DNA from: CAIUSP01 sp964594365
GTDB lineage: Bacteria > Actinomycetota > Thermoleophilia > Solirubrobacterales > 70-9
NCBI GenBank assembly: GCA_964594365.1
Contig: CAZQMB010000006.1
Location: forward strand, 1-64,000
Direction of reading: 5' to 3'
Length of the DNA stretch: 64,000 nt
Under the pieces are notes generated by a model that ran no database searches, was not told where the DNA came from, and was given only the letters and a program-made list of their open reading frames with translations. Of this stretch, positions 51,197-60,533 are shown piece by piece. The translations under genes and the position numbers were made by a program. Positions within the stretch are counted from its first letter, which is position 1. Each line of letters starts with the position of its first letter.

Positions 51197-51595
51197 TCAG
51201 ATCTGGTAGAGACCCCGGCCTTCGGCAGGCAATTCACGCTCGGCGATTTCCGCGATCGAGGTCTCACTGAAACACCCGCGCAGAGCGGCCACGCCTTCGG
51301 CCCAGATTCCCCCAGCCTCGTTGGCCTCCTCTCCCACGACCCCGTCGAGGGCCTGAACCACCTCGAGTACCGTGATCTCCTCCGCCGGCCGCACGAGCGT
51401 GTAACCGCCTTTGGCGCCACGGTGACTGGTGACCAGGCCCGCTCGGCGGAGCGAGGCGAGCAGCTGCTCGAGGAACTGGACCGGCATCCCACGCCGCTCG
51501 GCGATGGTTCCAGCCGACACGGGTGCGTCAGGGTGTCGAGCAAGCTCCGCCAGCGCGACGACCGCGTACCGCGATTTCGAGGTAATCGAGATCAA
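51197..51595 (-). CDS. Rrf2-family transcriptional regulator
   Basis: The 132-aa winged-helix product starts ISITSKSRYAVVALAELA and has RGAKGGYTLVRPAEEITVLEVVQALDG, diagnostic of Rrf2. It has a single cysteine (in RGCFSE) rather than the three that hold the IscR cluster, so it is closer to CymR-type cysteine regulators. The TTG at 51595 overlaps the gltX stop (TTGA); longer in-frame starts lie inside gltX. Sitting directly upstream of cysK-cysE, it probably represses them. Confidence 0.9.
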   Translation of the reverse strand: MISITSKSRYAVVALAELARHPDAPVSAGTIAERRGMPVQFLEQLLASLRRAGLVTSHRGAKGGYTLVRPAEEITVLEVVQALDGVVGEEANEAGGIWAEGVAALRGCFSETSIAEIAERELPAEGRGLYQI

Positions 51596-52956
51596 CTCGT
51601 TCGCCCCCGCTCTGTACGGCAGCGATCGATCGCCGCCTCGATGCGCGTGAGCGTCTGTTCCTTGCCTAGTGCTGACACCGTCTCGAAGATACCCGGTGAC
51701 ACGCTGCCACCTGTGAGCGCTACTCGCACCGGCTGATAGACGGCACCTGGCTTGGCTCCGGCATCCGCCACCACCTGCTCGAGTGCCTCCTCGACCTCCG
51801 ACACCTCGAAACCATCCAGCTCGGCCAAAGCCGCATGCGAGGACTGGAGGAGGTCGGCGGAGCCCTCCTTCATGACCTTCCGCCAAGCCTTCTCGTCGAC
51901 CTCAGGCTCCTCGAACAGATACCCGATCAGAGGCCAGACCTCTGCGAGAGTCTGGGCCTTCTCCTGAGCTATCCCACACGCAGCTCGCAATCTGTCGTCC
52001 ACCTCCCGGTCGGTGAAGGCCGCAACCCGCGCCGTGTAGTCGTCGACGGAGAGCTCGCGCATGTACCTGCCGTTCATCCAGCGCAGCTTCTGTTCATCGA
52101 AGATCGCTGCGGCTTTTCCGACCCTGTCGATACGGAATCTCGCGATCAGGTCTTCGGTAGTGAGCAGGGTCTCGTCATCCTCGGTGCCCCAACCGAGCAG
52201 AGCGATGTAGTTGCGCACGGCCTCGGGCAGATATCCGGAATCGCGCAACGCCTGCACGCTGTCAGCGCCGTGACGTTTCGAGAGTTTCTTGCCGTCCGGA
52301 CCGTGGAGGAGCGGCAGATGCGCGTACCGCGGCGGCGAAGCGTCCAGAGCCTCGATGACGAGGATCTGTTTCGGGGTGTTGGAGAGGTGATCGTCTCCAC
52401 GAACCACGTCCGTGATCCCCATGTCGAGATCATCGATGGCCACCGCGAGGTTGTAGAGCGGGGACCCGTCAGAGCGCGCGATCACGAAGTCGTCGATCGC
52501 AGCGTTCGGGAATGCGACATCCCCGTGTATCTCGTCTCTGACCACGGTCTCTCCGTCATCGGGCACCCGCAGCCTGACCGCAGCCGAGGGATCCTCAGCA
52601 CCCTCGCCCCTGTACCCGCGATTGCCGTTCTCCTTCTTCCATCTAGCCACCTCTTCCGCGCTTGCGGGATCCCTGTAGGCGCGGTCCGTCTCCAGCAGCT
52701 GCTGGACACACTCGCGATGGCGATCCTCACGTTCCTTCTGCCGTAGGGGGCCCACATCCCAATCCAGCTCGAGCCACTCCAACGCCTCGAGGATCGAAGC
52801 GACGTTCGCCTCGGTACTGCGTTCGGGGTCCGTGTCCTCGAGGCGCAACACGAGCTCACCCTTCTCTCCGCGGGAAGCGAGCCAGTTGTAGAGTGCCGTG
52901 CGTGCTCCCCCGATGTGAAGGACACCGGTTGGTGAAGGCGCGAATCGGAAGCGCAT
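51592..52956 (-). CDS. gltX: Glutamyl-tRNA synthetase
   Basis: This class I synthetase charges tRNA-Glu, and probably tRNA-Gln as substrate for GatCAB. The 454-aa product has HIGH as FAPSPTGVLHIGGARTALYNW at the N-terminus and KMSKS as KKLSKRHGA near residue 235. The ATG at 52956 starts MRFRFAPSPTG as in the family; upstream frame is rejected. This start codon overlaps, head to head, an ATG of nfo on the other strand. Confidence 0.97.
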   Translation of the reverse strand: MRFRFAPSPTGVLHIGGARTALYNWLASRGEKGELVLRLEDTDPERSTEANVASILEALEWLELDWDVGPLRQKEREDRHRECVQQLLETDRAYRDPASAEEVARWKKENGNRGYRGEGAEDPSAAVRLRVPDDGETVVRDEIHGDVAFPNAAIDDFVIARSDGSPLYNLAVAIDDLDMGITDVVRGDDHLSNTPKQILVIEALDASPPRYAHLPLLHGPDGKKLSKRHGADSVQALRDSGYLPEAVRNYIALLGWGTEDDETLLTTEDLIARFRIDRVGKAAAIFDEQKLRWMNGRYMRELSVDDYTARVAAFTDREVDDRLRAACGIAQEKAQTLAEVWPLIGYLFEEPEVDEKAWRKVMKEGSADLLQSSHAALAELDGFEVSEVEEALEQVVADAGAKPGAVYQPVRVALTGGSVSPGIFETVSALGKEQTLTRIEAAIDRCRTERGRTS

Positions 52957-52966
52957 GGAGGTCACA

Positions 52967-53845
52967 GTGCTGATCGGTGCCCATGTTTCCACAGCCGGCG
53001 GTCTGCTGAATGCCGTTGAACGTGGTACCGAGAAGGGCTGCGAGGCGATTCAGATCTTCAACCAGAGTCCGCGGGCCTGGAAACCGACGGCCTACACCGA
53101 AGAGGACTTCGCCGCCTTCAAGGAGGCTATGGCGGACTCGAAGATCCAATCTGTCGTCATCCACATGATCTACCTGATCAATCCGGCAGGTTCCGACCGC
53201 ACACTGCGACGCAAGTCCCTCGCATCGTTGACCCACGCGATGAGGGTGGGAGACGCAATCGACGCAGCAGGGGTAGTGATCCATCCGGGTGCCCTGAAGG
53301 GCGGGGAACGAGAGCCCGCGAAGAAGCGATCGGCCCAGATGATCGCCGATGCCCTCTCCGATTCCGACCGGTGCCCGGCGCTGCTCGAGAACACGGCCGG
53401 AAACGAAGCTCTGCTGGGCAGGGACTTCGCCGAGTTGGGGGATCTGATCGATCTGGCTGGCGGAGGCGACAGGCTCGGTCTCTGCATCGACACCTGCCAC
53501 CTCCACGCTTCCGGCTACGACGTCAGGAGTAAGGCTGGAGTCGAGGCCCTGGTGGACGAGATGGCAACAGATGTGGGAGTGGACCGCCTCTCGTATCTGC
53601 ATGTGAACGACTCCCGTGACGCATGTGGCTCGAACCGCGACCGACACGCCAACATCGGCGAAGGGGAGATCGGCAAGGGCGGCTTCCGGGCCTTCCTCTC
53701 CGAACCACGTCTGCAGGGGACGCCTGCGGTACTCGAGACGCCCGGCCCCGACGGTCAGGGTTCAGACCGTGCTGAGGTCTCGCTGGCGAGGAGGCTCTGG
53801 CGCGAAGGACTTCGATCCAGGAAGCAAGGGGCTTCCCGGAAGTAG
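52967..53845 (+). CDS. nfo: Endonuclease IV (AP endonuclease)
   Basis: This zinc-dependent TIM-barrel enzyme cuts DNA at abasic sites. The 292-aa product starts MLIGAHVSTAGG and has VIHPGALKGG, LLENTAGNE, LCIDTCHLHASGYD and HVNDSRDACGSNRDRHANIGEG, which carry the three-zinc ligands. GTG 52967 is preferred because GGAGG lies 5 nt upstream and the family starts there; an ATG at 52955 would add four residues and overlap the gltX start codon. Confidence 0.95.
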   Translation: MLIGAHVSTAGGLLNAVERGTEKGCEAIQIFNQSPRAWKPTAYTEEDFAAFKEAMADSKIQSVVIHMIYLINPAGSDRTLRRKSLASLTHAMRVGDAIDAAGVVIHPGALKGGEREPAKKRSAQMIADALSDSDRCPALLENTAGNEALLGRDFAELGDLIDLAGGGDRLGLCIDTCHLHASGYDVRSKAGVEALVDEMATDVGVDRLSYLHVNDSRDACGSNRDRHANIGEGEIGKGGFRAFLSEPRLQGTPAVLETPGPDGQGSDRAEVSLARRLWREGLRSRKQGASRK

Positions 53846-53850
53846 TCGAC

Positions 53851-54255
53851 TCAGTCGAGGGCGTTTCGGAGGTCGAACACGCGGATTCCCTCCGGGCCGG
53901 TTTCCGAGCAGTCGAAGAACCGCTTGTTCGTGCACTCGTAACCGGGGCCGTCGCTCTCGTACGACCGTTCGACCGAGAACTGACAGTGAGGCAGCGGAGG
54001 GCCCTGCATCTTGATCCCCCCGAAGCCCTTGCCGGCCTCGGCCTCTTCGAACAACTCGAGGTCGATCTCGGCCCCGAATACCCGCTGCAGACACCCCATG
54101 TAAGAACTTCCGCTGACCTCGTCGCGGTAGGAATAGAGATAACGACACCCCATCGCGATACACCCCGACGGGTCGACGAGCTTGTCGCAGAACGAGTTGC
54201 ACTCGCGGCACTCTCCCGCCCCTTGCTTGCGCTTGAGAGGTCTCGATGTGGCCAT
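53851..54255 (-). CDS. Cysteine-rich conserved hypothetical protein
   Basis: The 134-aa soluble protein has nine cysteines (16, 19, 23, 32, 37, 55, 91, 108, 116). The N-terminal spacing C-x2-C-x3-C-x8-C-x4-C suggests zinc or iron-sulfur binding. It also has an aromatic YLYSYRDE segment and a C-terminal HCQFSVERSYESDGPGYEC block. I do not recognise the family and give no function. The ATG is 7 nt after TAGACT, so it has its own leaderless promoter. It lies between nfo (convergent, 5 nt between stops) and dnaE. Confidence 0.78.
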   Translation of the reverse strand: MATSRPLKRKQGAGECRECNSFCDKLVDPSGCIAMGCRYLYSYRDEVSGSSYMGCLQRVFGAEIDLELFEEAEAGKGFGGIKMQGPPLPHCQFSVERSYESDGPGYECTNKRFFDCSETGPEGIRVFDLRNALD

Positions 54256-54262
54256 CTCGATA

Positions 54263-54268
54263 AGTCTA
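54263..54268 (-). promoter_or_regulatory. -10 box TAGACT for the cysteine-rich gene
   Basis: TAGACT ends 7 nt before the ATG, in the 43-nt space after dnaE. Confidence 0.5.
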
Positions 54269-54298
54269 GGGGGCGGGATGAGCCGCTCGCCGGACTCC

Positions 54299-57200
54299 TC
54301 AGGCCGCCTTGACCACTGCCGGACCGAGCAGCGCCTCCAACTCGGCGTGGAGGGCCTCTGAGTCCTTGACCCTGTAACGGTCGCCGAAGCGGAGACGCTT
54401 CGAGCCCTCCTTGGTGACCATCTCGAGTACCACTTCGGAGCTCCCCGGGAAGCTCTCGAACAAGTTCTTGAGTTCGGGGACTACCTGACGGTCGAGTCCG
54501 GCCGCGTCCACTCGAACGATCACCGGCTCGTTGCCCGCGGCCCGTTTCGCCCGCGCTATCTCCTCGTCCGAGGGATCGAAGGCTCTCACCTCTTGTGCGA
54601 TCAACTTCGTCTGTCCGCCCTCCTGGTGATCGAGCCTCCCCGTGATGAGTACGACGCTGTCACGCTCGAGCACTGACTCGGCCCCTTCCATCACGCGGCC
54701 CATGACGAGCGCCTCCACCTGCCCCTCGACGTCGTCGAGGGTCGCGAACATCATCAGTGCTCCTCGACGGGTCCGTATCTTCTTCGCCTCGGATACGAGC
54801 CCACCCACGGTAACCGTGGACTGGTCGGGACGAGACCGCAGATCGGCAAGCCCACACTCGACCCGCGAGCGAAGCGCGTCACGAACCTCGTCGAGTGGAT
54901 GGGCCGAAAGGTATGTTCCGAGAGTCTCCTTCTCGAGGGCCAAGAGTTCGCGTTGTTCGAACTCGTCGACGGGTACGGGCGGGTCGTTGGACTGGCTCGA
55001 GCTCTCCCCGTCTCCCCCGCCATCGTCCAGATCGAAGATGGATCCCTGACCGCTCCGGGAATCCTCCTGCGCCTTCTGCCCGCTGGCGACAGCTGTGGGT
55101 AATACCTCCAGCATGCCTTTCCTCGACGCGCGGGTCGAGTCGAGAGCGCCGCACTTGATCAGGCTCTCGACCGCACGCTTGTTGACCTGCCGGGAATCGA
55201 CCCTCTCGCAGAAATTCCAGATGGAGGTGAAAGGACCATCCGCCTCCCGGGCTGCGACCACGGCCTCTACCGCTGAGTGACCGACGTTCTTGACCGCGTT
55301 TAGACCGAACCGAATCCTGCTGCCCGCCACCACGAATCCGTGATCGGACTCGTTCACATCGGGAGGCAGGACCTCGATGCCCATCTCTCCACAGCGATTG
55401 ACGAAGAAGGGGACCTTGTCCTTCGTGGACATCACGGACGAGATCAGCGCGGCCATGTACTCGGCTGAGTAGTTGGCCTTCAACCAAGCGGTCCTGTAGG
55501 AGATCAGCGCGTAACAGGCAGCGTGGCTGAGGTTGAACGAGTAGTCGGCAGCGGCCTCCATCAGCTTCCAGAGCCGGCTCTGCACGGGTTTGGCCGTACC
55601 GCGCTCTCCTAGACCGGCGAAGAACTTGTCCTTCATCGTCGCCATCAGTTCCCGGTTCTTCTTGCCAACCGCCTTCCGCAGGTCGTCCGCTTCCGCAGGG
55701 GAGAATCCGGCCATCTGCTTGGCGATCTCCATCAACTGCTCCTGGTAGATGATGCACCCGTAGGTGCTCTCGGTTATCGGACGGAGGCGCTCATCGTCGT
55801 GCTCGACCGAAGTGGGGTCGCGCTTCCCCTTCGCATAGTCGTCGATGAATCCCATCGCGCCCGGGCGATAGAGCGCGACCAAGGCGACGAGGTCGCGGAA
55901 CTCGGTCGGCTTGACCGTCCGCAAGGCGTCGCGCATCCCATCGGACTCGAACTGGAACACACCGACCGACTGGCCCCGCGTCAACATCTCGAAGGTCTTC
56001 GGATCATCCAGGGGAATCTCCTTGATGTCGATCCTCTCGCCGGTCGACCGTTCGACGAATTCGACCGTGTCCTCGATCACATCGAGGTTCCGCAGACCGA
56101 GGAAGTCCATCTTCAAGAGGCCGATCTCCTCGATCGGACCCATTGCGTACTGGGTCACCGTCTTGTAGGCGCGTTCGCCGTCTTCGGTCGCGATCGTCTT
56201 GTCCTCGGCCAGCTGTAGAGGGACGATCTCCTGGAGGGGGCGATCCGCAATCACCACGGCAGCAGCGTGGATCGAGTTGTTCCTGACGATTCCCTCGAGG
56301 CCCTTCGCCACGTCGACGATCTGCTTCGCCTCTTGGTCGGAGTCGTAGACCTTGCGCAGGTCGGAGCCCTCCTCCAGACACTGTTCGAAGCTCGGATTGC
56401 GTCCCTGGACCGGCTCGGGTATCAGCTTCGCGAGGCGGTCGCCGGTGCCGTAGTCGAACCCGAGCACCCTGGCGGCGTCGCGTGTGGCTGCCCGCGGAGC
56501 CATCTTGCCGAAGGTGATGATCTGCGCCACACACTCCTTGCCGTACCGCTCCTGGACATAGCGAATCACCTGTTCCCGTCCCCGCACGGAAAAGTCGATA
56601 TCGATGTCCGGCATCGACTTTCGGCCGGGATTGAGGAATCTCTCGAACAGCAATCCGTTCTCGATCGGGTCGAGATCGGTGATCTCGAGCACGTAGGAGA
56701 CGATCGAACCCGCCGCCGAGCCGCGCCCCGGTCCGACTGCGATGCCGTTTCCCTTTGCGTGCGCGACGAAATCCCAGACGATCAGGAAGTAGCTCTCGAA
56801 CCCCATCTCGGCGATCACGGCTAGTTCCATCTCGAGTCTCTCGACCGCTTCGGCTGGAGGAGGGTCTCCGTACCTGCGGCGCAGACCCTCCTCGGCGATC
56901 CTCCGCAACATCTCACCGGGTTCTTCACCGTTCTCGGTCGGATAGCGGGGCAGCAAGAGGCCCCCGAGATCCATGTCCACCTCACATCTCTCGGCTATCT
57001 CGAGTGTGGAGTCGAGTGCCTCGGGCATGTCGGCGAAGGCCTCGGCCATCTCCGCTTGGCTCTTCAGGAAGAATTCGTTCGTGTCGAAACTGAGGCTCGG
57101 TGCGTCGAGGGTGGACTTCGTCTGGACGCAGAGGAGGGCAGCGTGGTGATCGAAGTCCTCTCGATGCAGGTAGTGGACATCTGCCGTGGCGACCAGCGGG

Positions 57201-57802
57201 CGGCCTCGTTCTCGCGCGATCCTCACGATCTGTTCGTTGGCCTTCTCCTGATCCGGGATGCCGTTGCGCTGCACCTCGAAATAGACCTGATCGTCACCGA
57301 AAACCGACATCAGTTCGTCCAGATGCACCCGCGCATCGTCGGGGCGGTCCTCCACCAAGCGCCGACAGAAGCGCGACTGCAGGCACCCCGTCAGAGCTAC
57401 CACGCCTTCCGAATGCCGGTCGAGCAGCTCCATGTCCACGTTGGCCTTGCCGCTGCCGAAGCCCTCGAGATAGGACGAGGAGGTGAGCTGGACCAGATTC
57501 CGGAAACCGGTATCGCTCGTGGCGAGGAGTGTGAGATGGTTGCGCTCGTATTTACCTCCGGCCCGGGCCACCGACCGATCGTCGACGAAGTACGCCTCCA
57601 GGCCGAGGATCGGCTTGATCCCTGCGTCTCTGCATGCCTTGTAGTGGTCTACCGCTCCGCTCATCACACCGTGGTCGGTGAGCCCCAGAGCTGGCATCCC
57701 GAGATCGGCCGCCCTCTTGGCCATCCGATCGATATTGCATGCGCCATCGAGCAGCGAGTACTCGCTGTGGACGTGGAGGTGAACTGAGCCCGGTGCAGTC
57801 AC
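54299..57802 (-). CDS. dnaE: DNA polymerase III alpha subunit (DnaE1 type)
   Basis: This is the catalytic subunit of the replicative polymerase. The 1167-aa product has an N-terminal PHP domain (HLHVHSEYSLLDG; histidines intact, so proofreading is possible), the polymerase catalytic aspartates in PDIDIDF near residues 395-402, QEQLMEIAKQMAGF, and an OB-fold near 990-1060. The length fits DnaE1, not the shorter ImuC/DnaE2. The GTG at 57802 is the first start before the PHP motif. Confidence 0.97.
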   Translation of the reverse strand: MTAPGSVHLHVHSEYSLLDGACNIDRMAKRAADLGMPALGLTDHGVMSGAVDHYKACRDAGIKPILGLEAYFVDDRSVARAGGKYERNHLTLLATSDTGFRNLVQLTSSSYLEGFGSGKANVDMELLDRHSEGVVALTGCLQSRFCRRLVEDRPDDARVHLDELMSVFGDDQVYFEVQRNGIPDQEKANEQIVRIARERGRPLVATADVHYLHREDFDHHAALLCVQTKSTLDAPSLSFDTNEFFLKSQAEMAEAFADMPEALDSTLEIAERCEVDMDLGGLLLPRYPTENGEEPGEMLRRIAEEGLRRRYGDPPPAEAVERLEMELAVIAEMGFESYFLIVWDFVAHAKGNGIAVGPGRGSAAGSIVSYVLEITDLDPIENGLLFERFLNPGRKSMPDIDIDFSVRGREQVIRYVQERYGKECVAQIITFGKMAPRAATRDAARVLGFDYGTGDRLAKLIPEPVQGRNPSFEQCLEEGSDLRKVYDSDQEAKQIVDVAKGLEGIVRNNSIHAAAVVIADRPLQEIVPLQLAEDKTIATEDGERAYKTVTQYAMGPIEEIGLLKMDFLGLRNLDVIEDTVEFVERSTGERIDIKEIPLDDPKTFEMLTRGQSVGVFQFESDGMRDALRTVKPTEFRDLVALVALYRPGAMGFIDDYAKGKRDPTSVEHDDERLRPITESTYGCIIYQEQLMEIAKQMAGFSPAEADDLRKAVGKKNRELMATMKDKFFAGLGERGTAKPVQSRLWKLMEAAADYSFNLSHAACYALISYRTAWLKANYSAEYMAALISSVMSTKDKVPFFVNRCGEMGIEVLPPDVNESDHGFVVAGSRIRFGLNAVKNVGHSAVEAVVAAREADGPFTSIWNFCERVDSRQVNKRAVESLIKCGALDSTRASRKGMLEVLPTAVASGQKAQEDSRSGQGSIFDLDDGGGDGESSSQSNDPPVPVDEFEQRELLALEKETLGTYLSAHPLDEVRDALRSRVECGLADLRSRPDQSTVTVGGLVSEAKKIRTRRGALMMFATLDDVEGQVEALVMGRVMEGAESVLERDSVVLITGRLDHQEGGQTKLIAQEVRAFDPSDEEIARAKRAAGNEPVIVRVDAAGLDRQVVPELKNLFESFPGSSEVVLEMVTKEGSKRLRFGDRYRVKDSEALHAELEALLGPAVVKAA

Positions 57803-57850
57803 GTGACGATCTTGCCAAGCGTGGCAGACGCCCAGCCTCTCGGCCTACGT

Positions 57851-57876
57851 CACTTTCCGCAAGCTGCGGGAAAGTG
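57851..57876 (-). terminator. Hairpin between transglycosylase gene and dnaE
   Basis: CACTTTCC (57851-57858) pairs perfectly with GGAAAGTG (57869-57876), and two more pairs with a bulge extend the stem. No T-run follows. It lies in the 114-nt gap and may end the upstream transcript. Confidence 0.4.
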
Positions 57877-57916
57877 GACGACTCGCCCTCTCGGTCGAGG
57901 AGATGGTCTGTCGAGC

Positions 57917-58909
57917 TCAGGCGCAGACCCAGGCGCTCGAACCCGAGTCACGCCAGATCATCGCGGCGATTCGATCCTGCTCTGCCTTCGAGGCCAGGTG
58001 CGGCAGACCCTTACCGCCATATGCCCGCCAAGTGGATGGCAGGATCTGGTACGCCCCACCGGCACCGCTCGACGGATTCAAGGCGCGATAGTTCCCTCCC
58101 GATTCGCACATGACGATGTAGGTGGGGATGGCATACGGCCCGCCTCCATAGAGGGGCGTTCCATTGATCTCGGAACGAATCTGGCTCACCTCGTCCCGAG
58201 CTGCATCGAGGCGACCGCTGCCTCGCTGCTGCGCTGCCAGGAGTTCGTCCACCGCGATCTTCGCCCGCTTCCTCGCAGCCGCGAAAGCCTCCTGCTCGGA
58301 TTGCAGCGAGGCGATCTGCCGGTCGAGTTCGGTCTTGGTCTCGAGGATCTCCTTGTGCCGCTCGGCGATCTCGAGTCGGAGTCGCTCCACACGATCCGCT
58401 GCGGACTGATCGGCATCGTGGACCGTCCGGAGGTACTCGGCCGTCGTCTGGAGCTCCTCGAAGCTGTCGGCACCCAGGAGGAATCCGATGTAGTCAGGGC
58501 GGGGATTGCGGTAGATGGCGATGAGCCGATCGGAGAGGATCCGGACAGCCCTCGCCTCTCGCACCTCGGCCTGCTTCAGATCTCGATTCGCCTGACCGAG
58601 CCGGAGCACCAGCGACCGCTTCTCCCGCTGCGACCGCTGCAGGCGGGCCAGGGTCTCCATCTCGTCGATACCTGCTGCGCGTGCGGAGGCCTGAACCTCG
58701 GAGATCTGGCCTGACCTCATCTGCTGCTGTCGTTCGATCTGGTCCGCGCGCCTGGAGGCCTCCTCGAGACGCTGTCGATCCCGCTTGCTCGCAGCGCCAG
58801 CGACTGCCACCGTGGAGAGCAGGAGGCTGACCCCGATCAGCATGGGCAGGATGGGGCGCAGCCCCGCAGATCGATTGCTGTTTCCGGTCATCGTCATCGG
58901 TCGGGGCAT
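57917..58909 (-). CDS. Secreted coiled-coil protein with C-terminal transglycosylase (Rpf-like) domain
   Basis: The 330-aa product has an N-terminal signal or anchor segment (about 15-35, LPMLIGVSLLLSTVAVAGA), a long charged coiled coil (about 40-250) and a compact C-terminal domain with CESGGNYRALNPSSGAGGAYQILPSTW. The last is typical of actinobacterial transglycosylase-like/resuscitation-promoting-factor domains, with Glu as the likely catalytic residue. The build resembles peptidoglycan-remodelling proteins in which the coiled coil controls the enzyme. ATG 58909, 58897 and 58891 are all possible starts. Confidence 0.85.
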   Translation of the reverse strand: MPRPMTMTGNSNRSAGLRPILPMLIGVSLLLSTVAVAGAASKRDRQRLEEASRRADQIERQQQMRSGQISEVQASARAAGIDEMETLARLQRSQREKRSLVLRLGQANRDLKQAEVREARAVRILSDRLIAIYRNPRPDYIGFLLGADSFEELQTTAEYLRTVHDADQSAADRVERLRLEIAERHKEILETKTELDRQIASLQSEQEAFAAARKRAKIAVDELLAAQQRGSGRLDAARDEVSQIRSEINGTPLYGGGPYAIPTYIVMCESGGNYRALNPSSGAGGAYQILPSTWRAYGGKGLPHLASKAEQDRIAAMIWRDSGSSAWVCA

Positions 58910-58941
58910 GGCGTCTCGGACCGCCGCTGCCCTCGGAAAAG

Positions 58942-59160
58942 TTAGCGGATGCTCACGAATGCGCCGGGGCGTCGCTTGCGACGTGCCCCCTGGACTTCCG
59001 CGATCAGGGTCTGTTTTCCTCCACCTTCGCGCATGCCCCAGAGAAGCGCGAAGAGCGCCGCCACGATGGCGGCCACGCCGATCAAACGCAGTTCGTCGCG
59101 GTAGCGCCGGGAAACGACGGCAACGACGAGTCTTCCGATGGCCTCGTAGAGCGCCGACAT
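58942..59160 (-). CDS. Small single-pass membrane protein
   Basis: The 72-aa product has one hydrophobic segment (about 26-43) followed by a basic tail (RRKRRPG). I recognise no family. Its ATG is 2 nt after the argG stop, with GTGAGG just upstream, so it looks coupled to argG. It precedes the coiled-coil transglycosylase by 32 nt and could belong with it. Confidence 0.65.
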   Translation of the reverse strand: MSALYEAIGRLVVAVVSRRYRDELRLIGVAAIVAALFALLWGMREGGGKQTLIAEVQGARRKRRPGAFVSIR

Positions 59161-59162
59161 CC

Positions 59163-60449
59163 TCACTCGCCAGCCTCGTCGGCACGCACCCGATGGGCGA
59201 GTCGGGTCTGCAGGGTGAAGAGCTCGATGAATCCAGGGCTTGCCTGCTGGGAGAAGCTGCCGCCCGACTCTCCGAATCCCGCCAAACCAGCGTCGTAGAG
59301 CGCGTAGGGCGAATGACGCTTGATCGGGGTCACCTGGCCCTTGTAGAGACGCATCGTGACGCGCCCTTCCACCCATCGGTTGACGGAATCCATGTAGGCA
59401 TCCAGATCGCCCCTGAGTGGCTCGTACCAGAGCCCCGCGTAACAGAGGTACGCCCATTGACTCTCTAGCCCCGACTTGAAGTTGTTCTGGTGGATCGTGC
59501 ACACGAGCTTCTCGAGCTCCTGGTGAGCGGTCAATATCACCGCTGCCGCCGGTGCCTCGTACAGGTCCCTCACCTTCAAACCAACGATCCGGTCCTCGAT
59601 GTGATCCACGATGCCGACACCATGCTCTCCGGCGATCTCCCCGACCCGTTCGATCAGCTCGACCAGTCCGAGGGGCTCTCCGTTCAAGGAGACGGGGCAG
59701 CCCGCTTCGAAACCGATCTCGATCTCCACCGGCTCGTCAGGTGCCAGCTCGGGGCGGGTGACCAATTGGAAGACCTCGGGGTCCGGAGCTGAGTCGAGAT
59801 CTTCTATCTCGCGACCCTCCGAGGATCTGCCCCAGAGATTGTCGTCGATCGAGTACGGCGCGGCCTCGGTTCCACCCTTGACCGGTATTCCGTGCTCGCG
59901 CGCGTAGGCGATCTCCTCCTCGCGCCCCATCTTCCACTGCCGCACCGGAGCGAGGACCCGCAGGTCCGGATCCAGAGTGGCGATGGTCCCGTCGAGACGA
60001 ACTTGGTCGTTTCCCTTGCCGGTACAGCCGTGTGCGATCGTGTCGCAGCCGTGAGCGCGGGCAGTCTGGACCGCCAGCTTCGCGATCAAAGGGCGCCCGA
60101 GGGCGGTGAACAACGGATAGCCCCCTCCGTAGAGGGCATTGGCTTTGATCGCGGGCAGGACGTATTCACGCGCGAACTCCTCGCGGGCGTCGATCAGGAC
60201 GCTCTCGACAGCCCCGAGATCACGGGCCTTCGTCAGAGCCGCGTCCCAATCCTCTCCCGGCTGGCCCATATCGAGGGTGAGGGTCACGACTTCGGCCTGA
60301 TACTGATCCTGGATCCATTTCAGCATCACGCTCGTGTCCAACCCTCCCGAATAGAGCAGGAGGACCTTCGATACCGACGCAGGATCGGCCTCGTAGGAGG
60401 CGGTTGGCTGCCACTCGCTCGACTCGGATGTCTGCTCGGCGTCGCTCAT
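59163..60449 (-). CDS. argG: Argininosuccinate synthase
   Basis: It joins citrulline and aspartate with ATP in arginine synthesis. The 428-aa product has the P-loop-like YSGGLDTSV, AHGCTGKGNDQVR, the type 1 IDDNLWGRSSEG motif and HQNNFKSGLESQW. The N-terminus carries about 30 extra residues before VSKVLLLYSGG, so a later start is possible, but ATG 60449 is the only good codon. Confidence 0.96.
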   Translation of the reverse strand: MSDAEQTSESSEWQPTASYEADPASVSKVLLLYSGGLDTSVMLKWIQDQYQAEVVTLTLDMGQPGEDWDAALTKARDLGAVESVLIDAREEFAREYVLPAIKANALYGGGYPLFTALGRPLIAKLAVQTARAHGCDTIAHGCTGKGNDQVRLDGTIATLDPDLRVLAPVRQWKMGREEEIAYAREHGIPVKGGTEAAPYSIDDNLWGRSSEGREIEDLDSAPDPEVFQLVTRPELAPDEPVEIEIGFEAGCPVSLNGEPLGLVELIERVGEIAGEHGVGIVDHIEDRIVGLKVRDLYEAPAAAVILTAHQELEKLVCTIHQNNFKSGLESQWAYLCYAGLWYEPLRGDLDAYMDSVNRWVEGRVTMRLYKGQVTPIKRHSPYALYDAGLAGFGESGGSFSQQASPGFIELFTLQTRLAHRVRADEAGE

Positions 60450-60533
60450 TGGCCGAAAGTCTCGCACGAGCAGACCGAAGAACGCGGTCAGCTTTTCCCG
60501 CAGCGCCCCACGCCGGACCGCGATCTCAGTGAC

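Noticed and set aside
60483..60522. CGCGGTC/GACCGCG inverted repeat between the Thr-rich gene and argG
   Set aside because: It is only 7 bp across a 26-nt loop in GC-rich DNA; too likely by chance to call a terminator.
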